Part shown: one piece after another, positions 34,514 through 42,980 of the stretch
Numbering within the stretch: position 1 is the stretch's first letter
How the letters are laid out: each line of letters opens with the position of its first letter
Source of the DNA: an uncultured Lachnospiraceae bacterium
Lineage (GTDB): Bacteria; Bacillota; Clostridia; Lachnospirales; Lachnospiraceae
Direction: 5' to 3'
Length of the DNA stretch: 54,508 nt
NCBI GenBank assembly: GCA_947174015.1
Contig: CAMWHJ010000014.1
Location: forward strand, 1-54,508
Made by a program: the position numbers and the translations under genes
Notes under the pieces: model-generated
Told to the model about the DNA's origin: nothing
The model's database searches: none
The model's input: the letters and a program-made list of their open reading frames with translations, nothing else

Positions 34514-35377
34514 ATGAAAGCAATGAAGCCCAAAATGCTCTGGCAGTGTATCTATCCCATTCTAATTCATCTGGGCATAAGTTTTGCGTTGGGATTTGGA
34601 TATAGTTTTTTGTATATGATAGTTTTTATATTGCAGAATCCGGAGCAGAGAGATATGGAGACGGTCACAAATCAGGTGATGGACAGTTATTTAAACAACG
34701 GTTTGTATATTATGGCGGCAACAGCCATTATCACCATTCCTATTTTTTATTTCCTTTGGAGAGGACGAAGAAAGCGTGACGGCATACTGTGGCAGAGGGA
34801 ACAGGGCAAAGGCAATTGGATGTTGCTGGTGCTGATGTCAGCCTGTTTATGTATTTCCTTTAATTCCCTGATAGGTTACAGTGGATTGGAACAGTTTTCC
34901 AAAAGCTATCAGCAGACAGCAGAGATCTTATATTCCGGTGGAATTTTCCTGGAGCTGGCGGTGGTGGGCGTATTGGCACCTGTCTGTGAGGAATTGATGT
35001 TTCGGGGAATGATTTTCGAAAATCTGTGCCATTGCATGAAGCCTATCACAGCAGGAGTGATTTCTTCCCTGATGTTTGCCATATATCATGGGAATCTGGT
35101 GCAGGGAGTATATGCCTTTTGTATTGGTTGTATGCTGGCATTTTTCTGCAAGAGATATGGGGGGATACTTGCACCTATGATGGCACATATCACTGCAAAT
35201 GTGGTATCAGTGTGTATTACGGAGGTAGATTTGATTAGAAATCTATTTGAAGATTCAATTACATCTATTGTTTTGACAATTTTGACAACTCTCATCTGGA
35301 TAGGTGGAACAGCGATTTTAATGAAAAAAATTTCAAATAATTTTTGGGAAAAAGTAATGAAAAAGGGAGCAAAATGA
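34514..35377 (+). CDS. CPBP-family intramembrane metalloprotease
   Basis: This 287-residue membrane protein has about seven helices. Motif 1 is EELMFRG (Glu159, Glu160, Arg164), motif 2 includes His192 (YHGN) and motif 3 His225 (MMAHITAN). These are the proposed glutamate-histidine metal site of the CAAX/Abi/CPBP family. The start follows AAAGGAATTTAAAGC. It is the last gene before the gltB promoter. In bacteria such proteins are linked to bacteriocin immunity or membrane protein processing. No bacteriocin gene is visible here, so the role is open. Confidence 0.9.
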   Translation: MKAMKPKMLWQCIYPILIHLGISFALGFGYSFLYMIVFILQNPEQRDMETVTNQVMDSYLNNGLYIMAATAIITIPIFYFLWRGRRKRDGILWQREQGKGNWMLLVLMSACLCISFNSLIGYSGLEQFSKSYQQTAEILYSGGIFLELAVVGVLAPVCEELMFRGMIFENLCHCMKPITAGVISSLMFAIYHGNLVQGVYAFCIGCMLAFFCKRYGGILAPMMAHITANVVSVCITEVDLIRNLFEDSITSIVLTILTTLIWIGGTAILMKKISNNFWEKVMKKGAK

Positions 35378-35469
35378 TTTGTTTCCTTAAAAAATAGGCG
35401 TATTTTTCAGATAATTAAAGCAAATAATATAAATTAACAAACTATCAGACAATTTTAGAAAATTTGATG

Positions 35470-35498
35470 TTTACAAGGAAAAAAAAAAGGAGTATAGT
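35470..35498 (+). promoter_or_regulatory. gltBD promoter
   Basis: TTTACA (35470-35475) and TATAGT (35493-35498) are 17 bases apart. The start of transcription should fall near 35505, just before two palindromic repeats, so these would be in the mRNA leader. Confidence 0.65.
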
Positions 35499-35515
35499 AG
35501 AAGAGTAATTTGTTG

Positions 35516-35577
35516 GTAACTGTGAAGGTACGAAACAGTGACAGAAACAGGTAACTGGAAAGTCACAAAACAGTTGC
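35516..35577. repeat. Two tandem 27-bp MITE-end palindromes in the gltB leader
   Basis: The first unit (35516-35542) starts GTAACTGT and ends ACAGTGAC. The second (35551-35577) starts GTAACTGG and ends ACAGTTGC. They are separated by 8 bases. Both have the length and arm layout of the MITE right end, with a few changes. They lie between the promoter and the GTG start, and the second ends 43 bases before it. Confidence 0.75.
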
Positions 35578-35620
35578 ATTGGACTTAAGCGAAAAGCACA
35601 AGGAAAGGAAGGAATGCAGA

Positions 35621-38600
35621 GTGAGTAAAGAAGTTTCTAAGGCAGTACAGCCGCCATTGTACAGTGAACATTTTGAACATGATAACTGTGGTATCGGTGC
35701 GGTGGTAAATATTAAAGGTATCAAGACTCATCAGACTGTGGAAAATGCTTTGAGAATCGTAGAGAATCTGGAGCATAGGGCAGGTAAGGATGCAGAAGGC
35801 AAGACAGGTGATGGTGTTGGTATCCTGTTACAGATTTCCCATAAATTTTTCTCAAAGGCAGCGAAGGAATCCGGCATCGAATTGGGTGGAGAAAGAGATT
35901 ATGGTGTAGGTATGTTTTTCTTCCCCCAGGATGAACTAAAGAAAAGACAGGCAATGAAGATGTTTGAGATTATTGTCAGTAAAGAGGGGATGGAGTTCTT
36001 GGGCTGGAGAGTTGTTCCAACAGAGCCAACCACCCTTGGTCAGAAAGCCATTGACTGTATGCCATGTATTATGCAGGGATTTGTAAAGCGTCCGGCAGAT
36101 GTGGCAAAGGGCATTGATTTTGACCGCAAGCTTTATATTGTAAGAAGAATTTTTGAGCAGAGCGTGGAGGACACCTATGTTCCTTCCTTATCCAGCAGAA
36201 CCATTGTATATAAAGGAATGTTTTTGGTAGACCAGCTCCGTCTGTTTTTTAAGGATTTACAGAATCCCGATTATGAATCTGCCATTGCAACGGTACATTC
36301 CCGTTTCAGTACCAATACAAATCCAAGCTGGCAGAGAGCACATCCAAACCGTTTTATTGTACACAATGGAGAGATCAATACTATTCGCGGTAATGCAGAT
36401 AAGATGCTGGCCCGTGAAGAGACCATGGAATCCAGCAAGCTTCATGGAGAACTGCACAAGGTGCTTCCGGTGGTGAATACGGCTGGTTCCGATTCCGCTA
36501 TGCTTGACAATACATTGGAATTTTTGGTGATGTCCGGTATGGACTTGCCGTTGGCAGTTATGATTACAATCCCGGAACCATGGGAAAACAATAAAAATAT
36601 TGACCAGAAAAAACGTGATTTTTACCAGTATTATGCCACCATGATGGAGCCTTGGGATGGTCCCGCTTCCATCCTGTTCAGTGATGGTGATGTGATGGGT
36701 GCCGTATTGGACAGAAACGGACTTCGTCCCTCCCGTTATTACATCACAGAGGATGATTACTTGATTCTTTCCTCGGAGGTGGGTGTTATGGATGTGGATC
36801 CGACAAGGGTAATCGTAAAGGAAAGACTTCGTCCGGGAAAAATGCTTTTGGTAGATACGGTAAAAGGTGAAGTGATTGATGATGAAACCATCAAAGCCAG
36901 ATATGCAGAAAGCCAGCCCTATGGTGAATGGCTGGATCGGAATTTAGTCCGTTTAAAGGATCTGAAGATTCCAAATCAGTCTGTGCCGGAATTAAGTCCT
37001 GAGCACCGTGCCAGATTGCAGAAGACATTTGGTTACACCTATGAGGAATACAAGAGTTCCATTCTTCCTATGGCATTAAACGGTTCCGAATCCATTGGAG
37101 CCATGGGTGTGGATACTGCTTTGCCTGCATTGTCAGATAAGCACCAGCCTTTGTTTAACTATTTTAAACAGCTCTTTGCACAGGTAACGAATCCGCCCAT
37201 TGATGCCATTCGTGAAGAGGTGGTGACTTCCACCAGTATCTACATCGGAGAGGATGGCAACCTGCTGGAGGATACCGCAGAGAACTGTCATGTATTAAAG
37301 GTTAAGAACCCCATTTTAACCAATACGGATATGTTAAAAATTAAAAATATGAAGGTAGCCGGTCTTAAGGTGGTAACCATTCCCATTACTTATTATAAAA
37401 GTACCAGTTTGGAAAAAGCCATTGACCGTTTATATGTGGAGGTGGACAGAGCTCACAGAGAGGGTGCCAATATTCTGATTCTCTCGGATAGAGATGTGGA
37501 GGAAAACCATGTACCAATTCCCTCCCTGTTGGCAGTATCGGCGGTACATCAGCATTTGGTACGCACCAAGAAGCGTACTTCTCTGGCAATTATCTTAGAG
37601 AGTGGAGAGCCAAGAGAGGTACACCATTTTGCGACCTTACTGGGATATGGTGCCTGTGCTGTGAATCCATATCTGGCACAGGAGACCATTCGGGAGTTAA
37701 TTGAGACTGGTTTGTTAAAGAAAGATTATTATGCAGCGGTGGAAGATTATAACAATGCAGTGATTCATGGTATTGTAAAGATTGCATCTAAAATGGGTAT
37801 TTCCACCATTCAGTCTTATCAGGGTTCTCAGATTTTTGAGGCTGTTGGTATTGACAAGGATGTGGTTGATAAATATTTCACAGATACCGTAAGCCGTATT
37901 GGTGGTATCAACCTGCAGGACATTGCAAAGGATGTGGAAGAATTGCATTCTACAGCTTTTGATCCCTTGGGCTTAGAGGTGGATTTAACCTTAGACAGTG
38001 TTGGAAAGCATAAGATGAGAAGTGGCGGTGAAGAACACTTATACAATCCTCAGACCATTCATCTGCTGCAGCAGTCCACAAAGCTTGGGGATTACAAGAT
38101 GTTTAAGGAGTACACCGGTCTTGTGAACAGAGAGGATATGACAGGGAATCTTCGCGGATTGATGGATTTCAATTATCCGAAAAAAGGAATCCCCATTGAA
38201 GAGGTGGAAAGTGTGGATTCTATTGTTAAGAGATTTAAGACTGGTGCCATGTCCTATGGTTCTATTTCTCAGGAGGCACATGAAACCTTAGCCATTGCCA
38301 TGAACTCCATTCATGGAAAATCCAACAGTGGTGAGGGCGGTGAAAGCTTAGAGCGTCTCACAGTGGGACCGGATGGATTGAACAAATGTTCTGCCATTAA
38401 GCAGGTGGCATCAGGACGTTTTGGTGTAACCTCCAGATACTTAGTCAGTGCAGAGGAGATTCAAATTAAGATGGCACAGGGTGCAAAGCCAGGAGAAGGC
38501 GGTCATTTACCAGGTGGAAAGGTATACCCATGGGTAGCAAAGACGAGACATTCTACACCGGGGGTAGGCTTGATTTCTCCGCCGCCCCACCATGATATAT

Positions 38601-40162
38601 ACTCCATTGAAGATTTGGCACAGTTGATTTACGACTGTAAGAATGCCAATAAAAATGCCAGAATCTCTGTAAAATTAGTATCGGAGGCAGGAGTAGGTAC
38701 CGTCGCTGCTGGTGTTGCTAAGGCAGGGGCACAGGTGATCCTGATTTCCGGTTATGACGGTGGTACCGGTGCAGCCCCAAGAAGTTCCATCCACAACGCA
38801 GGTCTTCCTTGGGAGCTTGGTCTGGCAGAGACTCATCAGACACTGATTATGAACGGACTCCGCAATAAGGTTCGCATTGAGACAGACGGTAAACTGATGA
38901 GCGGACGTGATGTTGCCATTGCCGCATTATTGGGAGCAGAGGAATTTGGTTTTGCAACGGCACCATTGGTAACCATGGGCTGTGTGATGATGCGAGTATG
39001 TAACTTAGACACCTGTCCGGTGGGTGTGGCAACCCAGAACCCAGAGCTTCGCAAGAGATTTAAGGGGAAACCAGAATATGTGGTAAACTTCATGAAGTTT
39101 ATTGCAGAGGAGCTTCGTGAATACATGGCAAAACTGGGTGTGAGAACAGTAGATGAACTGGTGGGAAGAACCGATTTGCTGAAGGTAAAGGATCATCTTG
39201 GTGAAAGAGCAGCTAAAATCGATTTATCCAATATCTTAAACAATCCATATGCCCATGATAAAAAGCTGACCTTTGATCCGAAACAGGTATATGACTTTAA
39301 GCTAAATGAAACTGCTGATGAAAAGGTGCTGTTAAAGCAATTTAAGACGGCCTTAGACAGCAAGCAGAAGAGAAGCATTGAGGTAGATGTAACGAACACA
39401 GACCGTTCCTTTGGTACGATTTTTGGTTCAGAGATTACGAGAAGATATCATGATACCTTGGAAGAAGATACCTTTACCGTTAAGTGTACCGGAGCCGGCG
39501 GACAGAGCTTTGGAGCATTTATTCCCAAGGGCTTGACTTTAGAGCTGGTGGGTGACAGTAATGACTATTTTGGCAAGGGACTTTCTGGTGGTAAACTGGT
39601 AGTTTATCCTCCAAAGGGTATCCAGTTTAAGCAGGATGAAAATATTATTATTGGTAATGTTGCTTTGTATGGTGCCACCAGTGGTGAGGCTTACATCAAT
39701 GGTGTGGCTGGTGAGCGTTTCTGCGTTCGTAACTCTGGAGCTACTGCCGTTGTGGAAGGTGTGGGTGAACATGGCTGTGAATACATGACTGGCGGACGTG
39801 TGGCTGTTCTGGGCAAGACCGGCAAGAACTTTGCTGCAGGTATGAGTGGTGGCATTGCCTATGTGCTGGACGAGGACAGCGATCTCTATATGAAATTAAA
39901 TAAAGCCATGGTTTCCATTGAAGAGATTACCAACAAATATGATGTCGTAGAATTGAAGGATATGATTCAGGCACATGTGGCTTATACCAATTCCGAAAAG
40001 GGAAAAGAAATTTTAGACAACTTTAAGGAATACTTACCAAAGTTTAAGAAGATCATTCCACATGATTACAAGCGTATGTTAAATACCATTGTACAGATGG
40101 AAGAAAAAGGCTTAAGCAGCGAGCAGGCACAAATCGAAGCATTCTATGCAAATAGAGGATAG
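35621..40162 (+). CDS. gltB: Glutamate synthase, large (alpha) subunit
   Basis: This is a roughly 1513-residue enzyme of ammonia assimilation. It makes two glutamates from glutamine and 2-oxoglutarate with electrons from GltD. It has an N-terminal class II glutaminase with nucleophile Cys23 (HDNCGIGA) after a short 22-residue propeptide, a central domain, and the FMN and 2-oxoglutarate site (LVSEAGVGTVAAGVAKAG). The 3Fe-4S Cys cluster is in MMRVCNLDTCPVG, and a beta-helix domain (GXXGXXXG repeats) lies near the end. I chose GTG at 35621 with AAGGAAGG 8 bases upstream; the longer frame from a TTG lacks a ribosome site. gltD follows 11 bases after the stop. Confidence 0.95.
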   Translation: MSKEVSKAVQPPLYSEHFEHDNCGIGAVVNIKGIKTHQTVENALRIVENLEHRAGKDAEGKTGDGVGILLQISHKFFSKAAKESGIELGGERDYGVGMFFFPQDELKKRQAMKMFEIIVSKEGMEFLGWRVVPTEPTTLGQKAIDCMPCIMQGFVKRPADVAKGIDFDRKLYIVRRIFEQSVEDTYVPSLSSRTIVYKGMFLVDQLRLFFKDLQNPDYESAIATVHSRFSTNTNPSWQRAHPNRFIVHNGEINTIRGNADKMLAREETMESSKLHGELHKVLPVVNTAGSDSAMLDNTLEFLVMSGMDLPLAVMITIPEPWENNKNIDQKKRDFYQYYATMMEPWDGPASILFSDGDVMGAVLDRNGLRPSRYYITEDDYLILSSEVGVMDVDPTRVIVKERLRPGKMLLVDTVKGEVIDDETIKARYAESQPYGEWLDRNLVRLKDLKIPNQSVPELSPEHRARLQKTFGYTYEEYKSSILPMALNGSESIGAMGVDTALPALSDKHQPLFNYFKQLFAQVTNPPIDAIREEVVTSTSIYIGEDGNLLEDTAENCHVLKVKNPILTNTDMLKIKNMKVAGLKVVTIPITYYKSTSLEKAIDRLYVEVDRAHREGANILILSDRDVEENHVPIPSLLAVSAVHQHLVRTKKRTSLAIILESGEPREVHHFATLLGYGACAVNPYLAQETIRELIETGLLKKDYYAAVEDYNNAVIHGIVKIASKMGISTIQSYQGSQIFEAVGIDKDVVDKYFTDTVSRIGGINLQDIAKDVEELHSTAFDPLGLEVDLTLDSVGKHKMRSGGEEHLYNPQTIHLLQQSTKLGDYKMFKEYTGLVNREDMTGNLRGLMDFNYPKKGIPIEEVESVDSIVKRFKTGAMSYGSISQEAHETLAIAMNSIHGKSNSGEGGESLERLTVGPDGLNKCSAIKQVASGRFGVTSRYLVSAEEIQIKMAQGAKPGEGGHLPGGKVYPWVAKTRHSTPGVGLISPPPHHDIYSIEDLAQLIYDCKNANKNARISVKLVSEAGVGTVAAGVAKAGAQVILISGYDGGTGAAPRSSIHNAGLPWELGLAETHQTLIMNGLRNKVRIETDGKLMSGRDVAIAALLGAEEFGFATAPLVTMGCVMMRVCNLDTCPVGVATQNPELRKRFKGKPEYVVNFMKFIAEELREYMAKLGVRTVDELVGRTDLLKVKDHLGERAAKIDLSNILNNPYAHDKKLTFDPKQVYDFKLNETADEKVLLKQFKTALDSKQKRSIEVDVTNTDRSFGTIFGSEITRRYHDTLEEDTFTVKCTGAGGQSFGAFIPKGLTLELVGDSNDYFGKGLSGGKLVVYPPKGIQFKQDENIIIGNVALYGATSGEAYINGVAGERFCVRNSGATAVVEGVGEHGCEYMTGGRVAVLGKTGKNFAAGMSGGIAYVLDEDSDLYMKLNKAMVSIEEITNKYDVVELKDMIQAHVAYTNSEKGKEILDNFKEYLPKFKKIIPHDYKRMLNTIVQMEEKGLSSEQAQIEAFYANRG

Positions 40163-40173
40163 GAGGGAAAATC

Positions 40174-41667
40174 ATGGGAAAACCAACAGGATTTTTGGAA
40201 TATGAGAGAGAGACAAGTAAGGCCACAGCACCAAAAGACAGAATCAAAAATTTTAACGAGTTCCATACCCCTCTTCCAAAGGAGCAGCAGCAGAAGCAGG
40301 GTGCCCGGTGTATGGCTTGTGGTGTACCGTTCTGTCAGTCTGGCATGAATGTGGGTGGCATGGCCTCCGGCTGTCCGCTCCACAATCTGGTTCCGGAATG
40401 GAATGATTTGGTATATGTGGGGAATTACAAGGAAGCCTACAACCGCTTAAAAAAGACCAACAATTTTCCGGAATTTACATCCAGAGTATGCCCTGCCCTC
40501 TGTGAGGCAGCTTGTACCTGTGGATTCAACGGAGATGCAGTTTCTGTCAAAGAAAATGAATATGGCATTATTGAAAATGCTTATGCAGAAGGCTATGCAG
40601 CACCAAAGCCACCTAAGGTTCGCACTGGCAAGCGTGTGGCAGTGGTAGGCTCCGGTCCCTCCGGACTGGCTGCGGCTGACCAGTTAAATAAAAGAGGTCA
40701 TTCCGTTACTGTCTTTGAGCGTTCCGACCGTATCGGCGGTTTATTGATGTACGGAATTCCTAATATGAAGTTAGAGAAGCATATTATTGACCGTAAGGTG
40801 GAAGTGATGAAGGCAGAGGGCGTGGAATTTGTCACCAGTGCCAATGTGGGCAAGGATGTGAAAGCAGCAAAGCTCTTAAAGGAATACGATAAGGTAATCT
40901 TAGCCTGCGGTTCCTCCAACCCAAGAGATATCAACGTACCGGGAAGAGATGCCAAGGGAATCTATTTTGCAGTAGATTTCCTCACATCTACCACGAAAAG
41001 CCTGCTGGATTCCAATCTTAAGGATGGCAAGTTTATCTCTGCCAAGGGTAAGAAAGTGGTGATTATTGGCGGCGGCGACACCGGAAATGACTGTGTGGGA
41101 ACTGCCATCCGCCATGGTGCAGTTTCCGTGACCCAGTTAGAGATGATGCCAAAGCTTCCTGACCAGAGAGCAGAGGATAATCCGTGGCCGGTATGGCCAA
41201 AGGTCTGCAAGACAGACTATGGTCAGGAAGAAGCTATTGCTATCTTTGGTCATGATCCAAGAATTTATCAGACTACGGTGAAGGAATTTCTCAAAGATAA
41301 AAATGGTAATGTAACCAAGGTGGTGACGGTAAAATTAGAGTCTAAAAAGGATGAAAAGACCGGAAGAATGATTATGAGCCAAGTGGAAGGCAGTGAAACA
41401 ACTCTTGAGGCAGATATGGTTTTAATTGCAGCAGGGTTCCTGGGAACACAGAAGTATGTGGCAGATGCCTTTGGCGTAAAGCTGAATGAAAGAAGTAATG
41501 TGGCAACTGAGGCAGGCAGGTACAATACCAATGTGGAAAATGTATTTGCCGCAGGCGATATGCACAGAGGACAGTCTTTGGTGGTCTGGGCCATCCGTGA
41601 GGGAAGAGAAGTGGCAAGAGAGGTGGATTTAAGCCTTATGGGTTACACCAACCTTTCTGTTCAGTAG
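40174..41667 (+). CDS. gltD: Glutamate synthase, small (beta) subunit
   Basis: This 497-residue FAD and 4Fe-4S protein takes electrons from NADPH and passes them to GltB. The N-terminal Cys clusters are visible (CMACGVPFCQSG and CPALCEAACTCG), then the FAD motif VVGSGPSGLAAADQL near 155, the NAD(P) motif VIIGGGDTGND near 293, and the C-terminal FAD strand VFAAGDMHRGQSLVVWAI. AGGAGG precedes the ATG. It forms an operon with gltB. MITE copy E lies 23 bases after the stop; no canonical terminator is seen before it. Confidence 0.96.
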   Translation: MGKPTGFLEYERETSKATAPKDRIKNFNEFHTPLPKEQQQKQGARCMACGVPFCQSGMNVGGMASGCPLHNLVPEWNDLVYVGNYKEAYNRLKKTNNFPEFTSRVCPALCEAACTCGFNGDAVSVKENEYGIIENAYAEGYAAPKPPKVRTGKRVAVVGSGPSGLAAADQLNKRGHSVTVFERSDRIGGLLMYGIPNMKLEKHIIDRKVEVMKAEGVEFVTSANVGKDVKAAKLLKEYDKVILACGSSNPRDINVPGRDAKGIYFAVDFLTSTTKSLLDSNLKDGKFISAKGKKVVIIGGGDTGNDCVGTAIRHGAVSVTQLEMMPKLPDQRAEDNPWPVWPKVCKTDYGQEEAIAIFGHDPRIYQTTVKEFLKDKNGNVTKVVTVKLESKKDEKTGRMIMSQVEGSETTLEADMVLIAAGFLGTQKYVADAFGVKLNERSNVATEAGRYNTNVENVFAAGDMHRGQSLVVWAIREGREVAREVDLSLMGYTNLSVQ

Positions 41668-41690
41668 AATAAAGTTATTATAGTTCGGTT

Positions 41691-41823
41691 GTAACTGTTC
41701 AGTAGGTCTGTGCATTTACTGCACAGACCGTAAGAAAAAGTGGCTATAACAGGCAAAGAACCATTGCCGTAGGCAATTCTGCATGGTTCTTTGCTTGTAA
41801 CTATGAAGGTACTGAATAGTTAC
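41691..41823 (+). mobile_element. MITE copy E, full length
   Basis: This is a 133-bp copy with intact ends and hairpins. The flanks are GTTCGGTT (41683-41690) and ATTCGGTT (41824-41831), an 8-bp duplication with one change. It lies between the convergent gltD and marR genes, where its hairpins may substitute for a terminator. Confidence 0.92.
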
Positions 41824-41838
41824 ATTCGGTTTATGAAA

Positions 41839-41866
41839 AGGACATTTGATTTGGTTCAAATGTCCT
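41839..41866 (-). terminator. Terminator overlapping the end of the MarR gene
   Basis: AGGACATTTGA pairs with TCAAATGTCCT (41839-41849 and 41856-41866), 11 bp perfect with a 6-base loop. On the minus strand it is followed by TTTTC. The first arm on that strand contains the last codons and the stop of the MarR gene. Confidence 0.85.
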
Positions 41867-42314
41867 CTTTGATTTCACTGAACTTTGATTTCATACAGTC
41901 AGAAAACAGACTGGTAAGGCGTATCAGTTCAACAATATCTTTCTCAGCTATTTCAGCCATAGCGTCATTTTTTGCTCTGGCGGCAGGTGGGATAATCTTT
42001 TTTGCATATTCTTTGCCTGTTTCCGTAAAATGAACAATTTTATTTCGACGGTCAGTTTTAGATTCGGTGAATGATAAATAACCCTTCTTCCAAAACTTTT
42101 TGATAATTGCACTTATGGTCTGCCTTGTTGCAGACAACCGCTCGCAAATTTCTGATTGCAGACACCCATCCTCTGCAAACCAGATAATGTCCAACACAAA
42201 CAGTTCCTTTGCCGTTAAATTATGCTTTCTGGCATATAATTCATAGGCAGCAAACTGAATGTCCCTCAACTTGCAGTATTCATTAACATAGTTCTTTACC
42301 TTTTCCTGTTCCAT
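41856..42314 (-). CDS. MarR-family transcriptional regulator
   Basis: This 152-residue winged-helix regulator has the core LQSEICERLSATRQTISAIIKKFWKKGYLSF followed by the wing (TESKTDRRNKIVHFTETG), typical of MarR. The ATG at 42314 has AAGGAGA 7 bases upstream; 28 more codons of open frame upstream lie in the operator region and are not used. A long imperfect palindrome directly upstream (42327-42365) suggests that it controls itself. It is divergent from the polysaccharide locus, whose promoter lies about 110 bases past that palindrome. Ligand and other targets are unknown. Confidence 0.92.
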   Translation of the reverse strand: MEQEKVKNYVNEYCKLRDIQFAAYELYARKHNLTAKELFVLDIIWFAEDGCLQSEICERLSATRQTISAIIKKFWKKGYLSFTESKTDRRNKIVHFTETGKEYAKKIIPPAARAKNDAMAEIAEKDIVELIRLTSLFSDCMKSKFSEIKEDI

Positions 42315-42326
42315 TGGTAGTCTCCT

Positions 42327-42365
42327 TATAATATTAGATGGTCTGATATTTGACCATATAATATC
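42327..42365. promoter_or_regulatory. Palindromic operator candidate for the MarR regulator
   Basis: ATGGTC and GACCAT face each other across 8 bases, extended by AATATTAG on one side and ATAATATC on the other. It covers the region just before the ribosome site, where the promoter of the regulator gene should lie. Length and symmetry suit a MarR dimer. Confidence 0.6.
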
Positions 42366-42469
42366 AAAAAACTTTCGTTTTGTCAATACCGGGAACACTT
42401 TTTTCCAAAAGAGAAAAAATAAAAATTTTTGCTAAAAAAAACAGTTCTCGCTGAAATCGCATAGACTCA

Positions 42470-42498
42470 TTGATTTTAGAACAAAATAGAGTTATAAT
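42470..42498 (+). promoter_or_regulatory. Promoter of the polysaccharide gene cluster
   Basis: TTGATT (42470-42475) and a perfect TATAAT (42493-42498) are 17 bases apart, about 45 bases before the GtrA-like start. Confidence 0.7.
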
Positions 42499-42541
42499 AA
42501 AAAACATGGCTATTTACTAACATAGGAAATTGAGGTACACT

Positions 42542-42967
42542 ATGAAGAAATTGATGGAACAAATTGTAAAATTCGGCATTGTGGGAGGACTTTCTTTTGC
42601 CATTGACTTTGGGATTTACTCTCTGCTGGTTTACCTGACTCCAATGCATGTGTTGATTGCCAATTTTTTTGGTTTTACCATATCTGTAATTTTCAATTAC
42701 ATTATGAGTATGAAATTCGTTTTTCAGCGGAAAGAGGATATGGACAGAAAGGCGGAGTTTGCGATTTTTGTGGTGTTGAGTCTTGTGGGGTTGTTATTAA
42801 ACGAGGTGCTGGTATGGTTTTTTGTGGAATTCACCTACAAAAACATAGCAGTGGTATCAGAAATTTTCTCCTATAACTTTATGAAAATGGCAGGTAAAAT
42901 TTTAGCTACCGGTATTGTAATGGTATATAATTTTATTTCAAGAAAAATATTTTTAGAGAAAAAATAA
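42542..42967 (+). CDS. GtrA-like membrane protein
   Basis: This 141-residue protein has four membrane helices and the family features KFGIVGGLSFAIDFGIYSLL and NYIMSMKFVF. GtrA proteins are thought to flip undecaprenyl-phosphate-linked sugars across the membrane for wall or surface glycan glycosylation. GAGG is 6 bases before the ATG at 42542. A 13-base gap separates it from a GT2 glycosyltransferase, matching the common GtrA-GtrB pairing. It starts the polysaccharide cluster. Confidence 0.9.
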   Translation: MKKLMEQIVKFGIVGGLSFAIDFGIYSLLVYLTPMHVLIANFFGFTISVIFNYIMSMKFVFQRKEDMDRKAEFAIFVVLSLVGLLLNEVLVWFFVEFTYKNIAVVSEIFSYNFMKMAGKILATGIVMVYNFISRKIFLEKK

Positions 42968-42980
42968 TAAGGAGACATGT

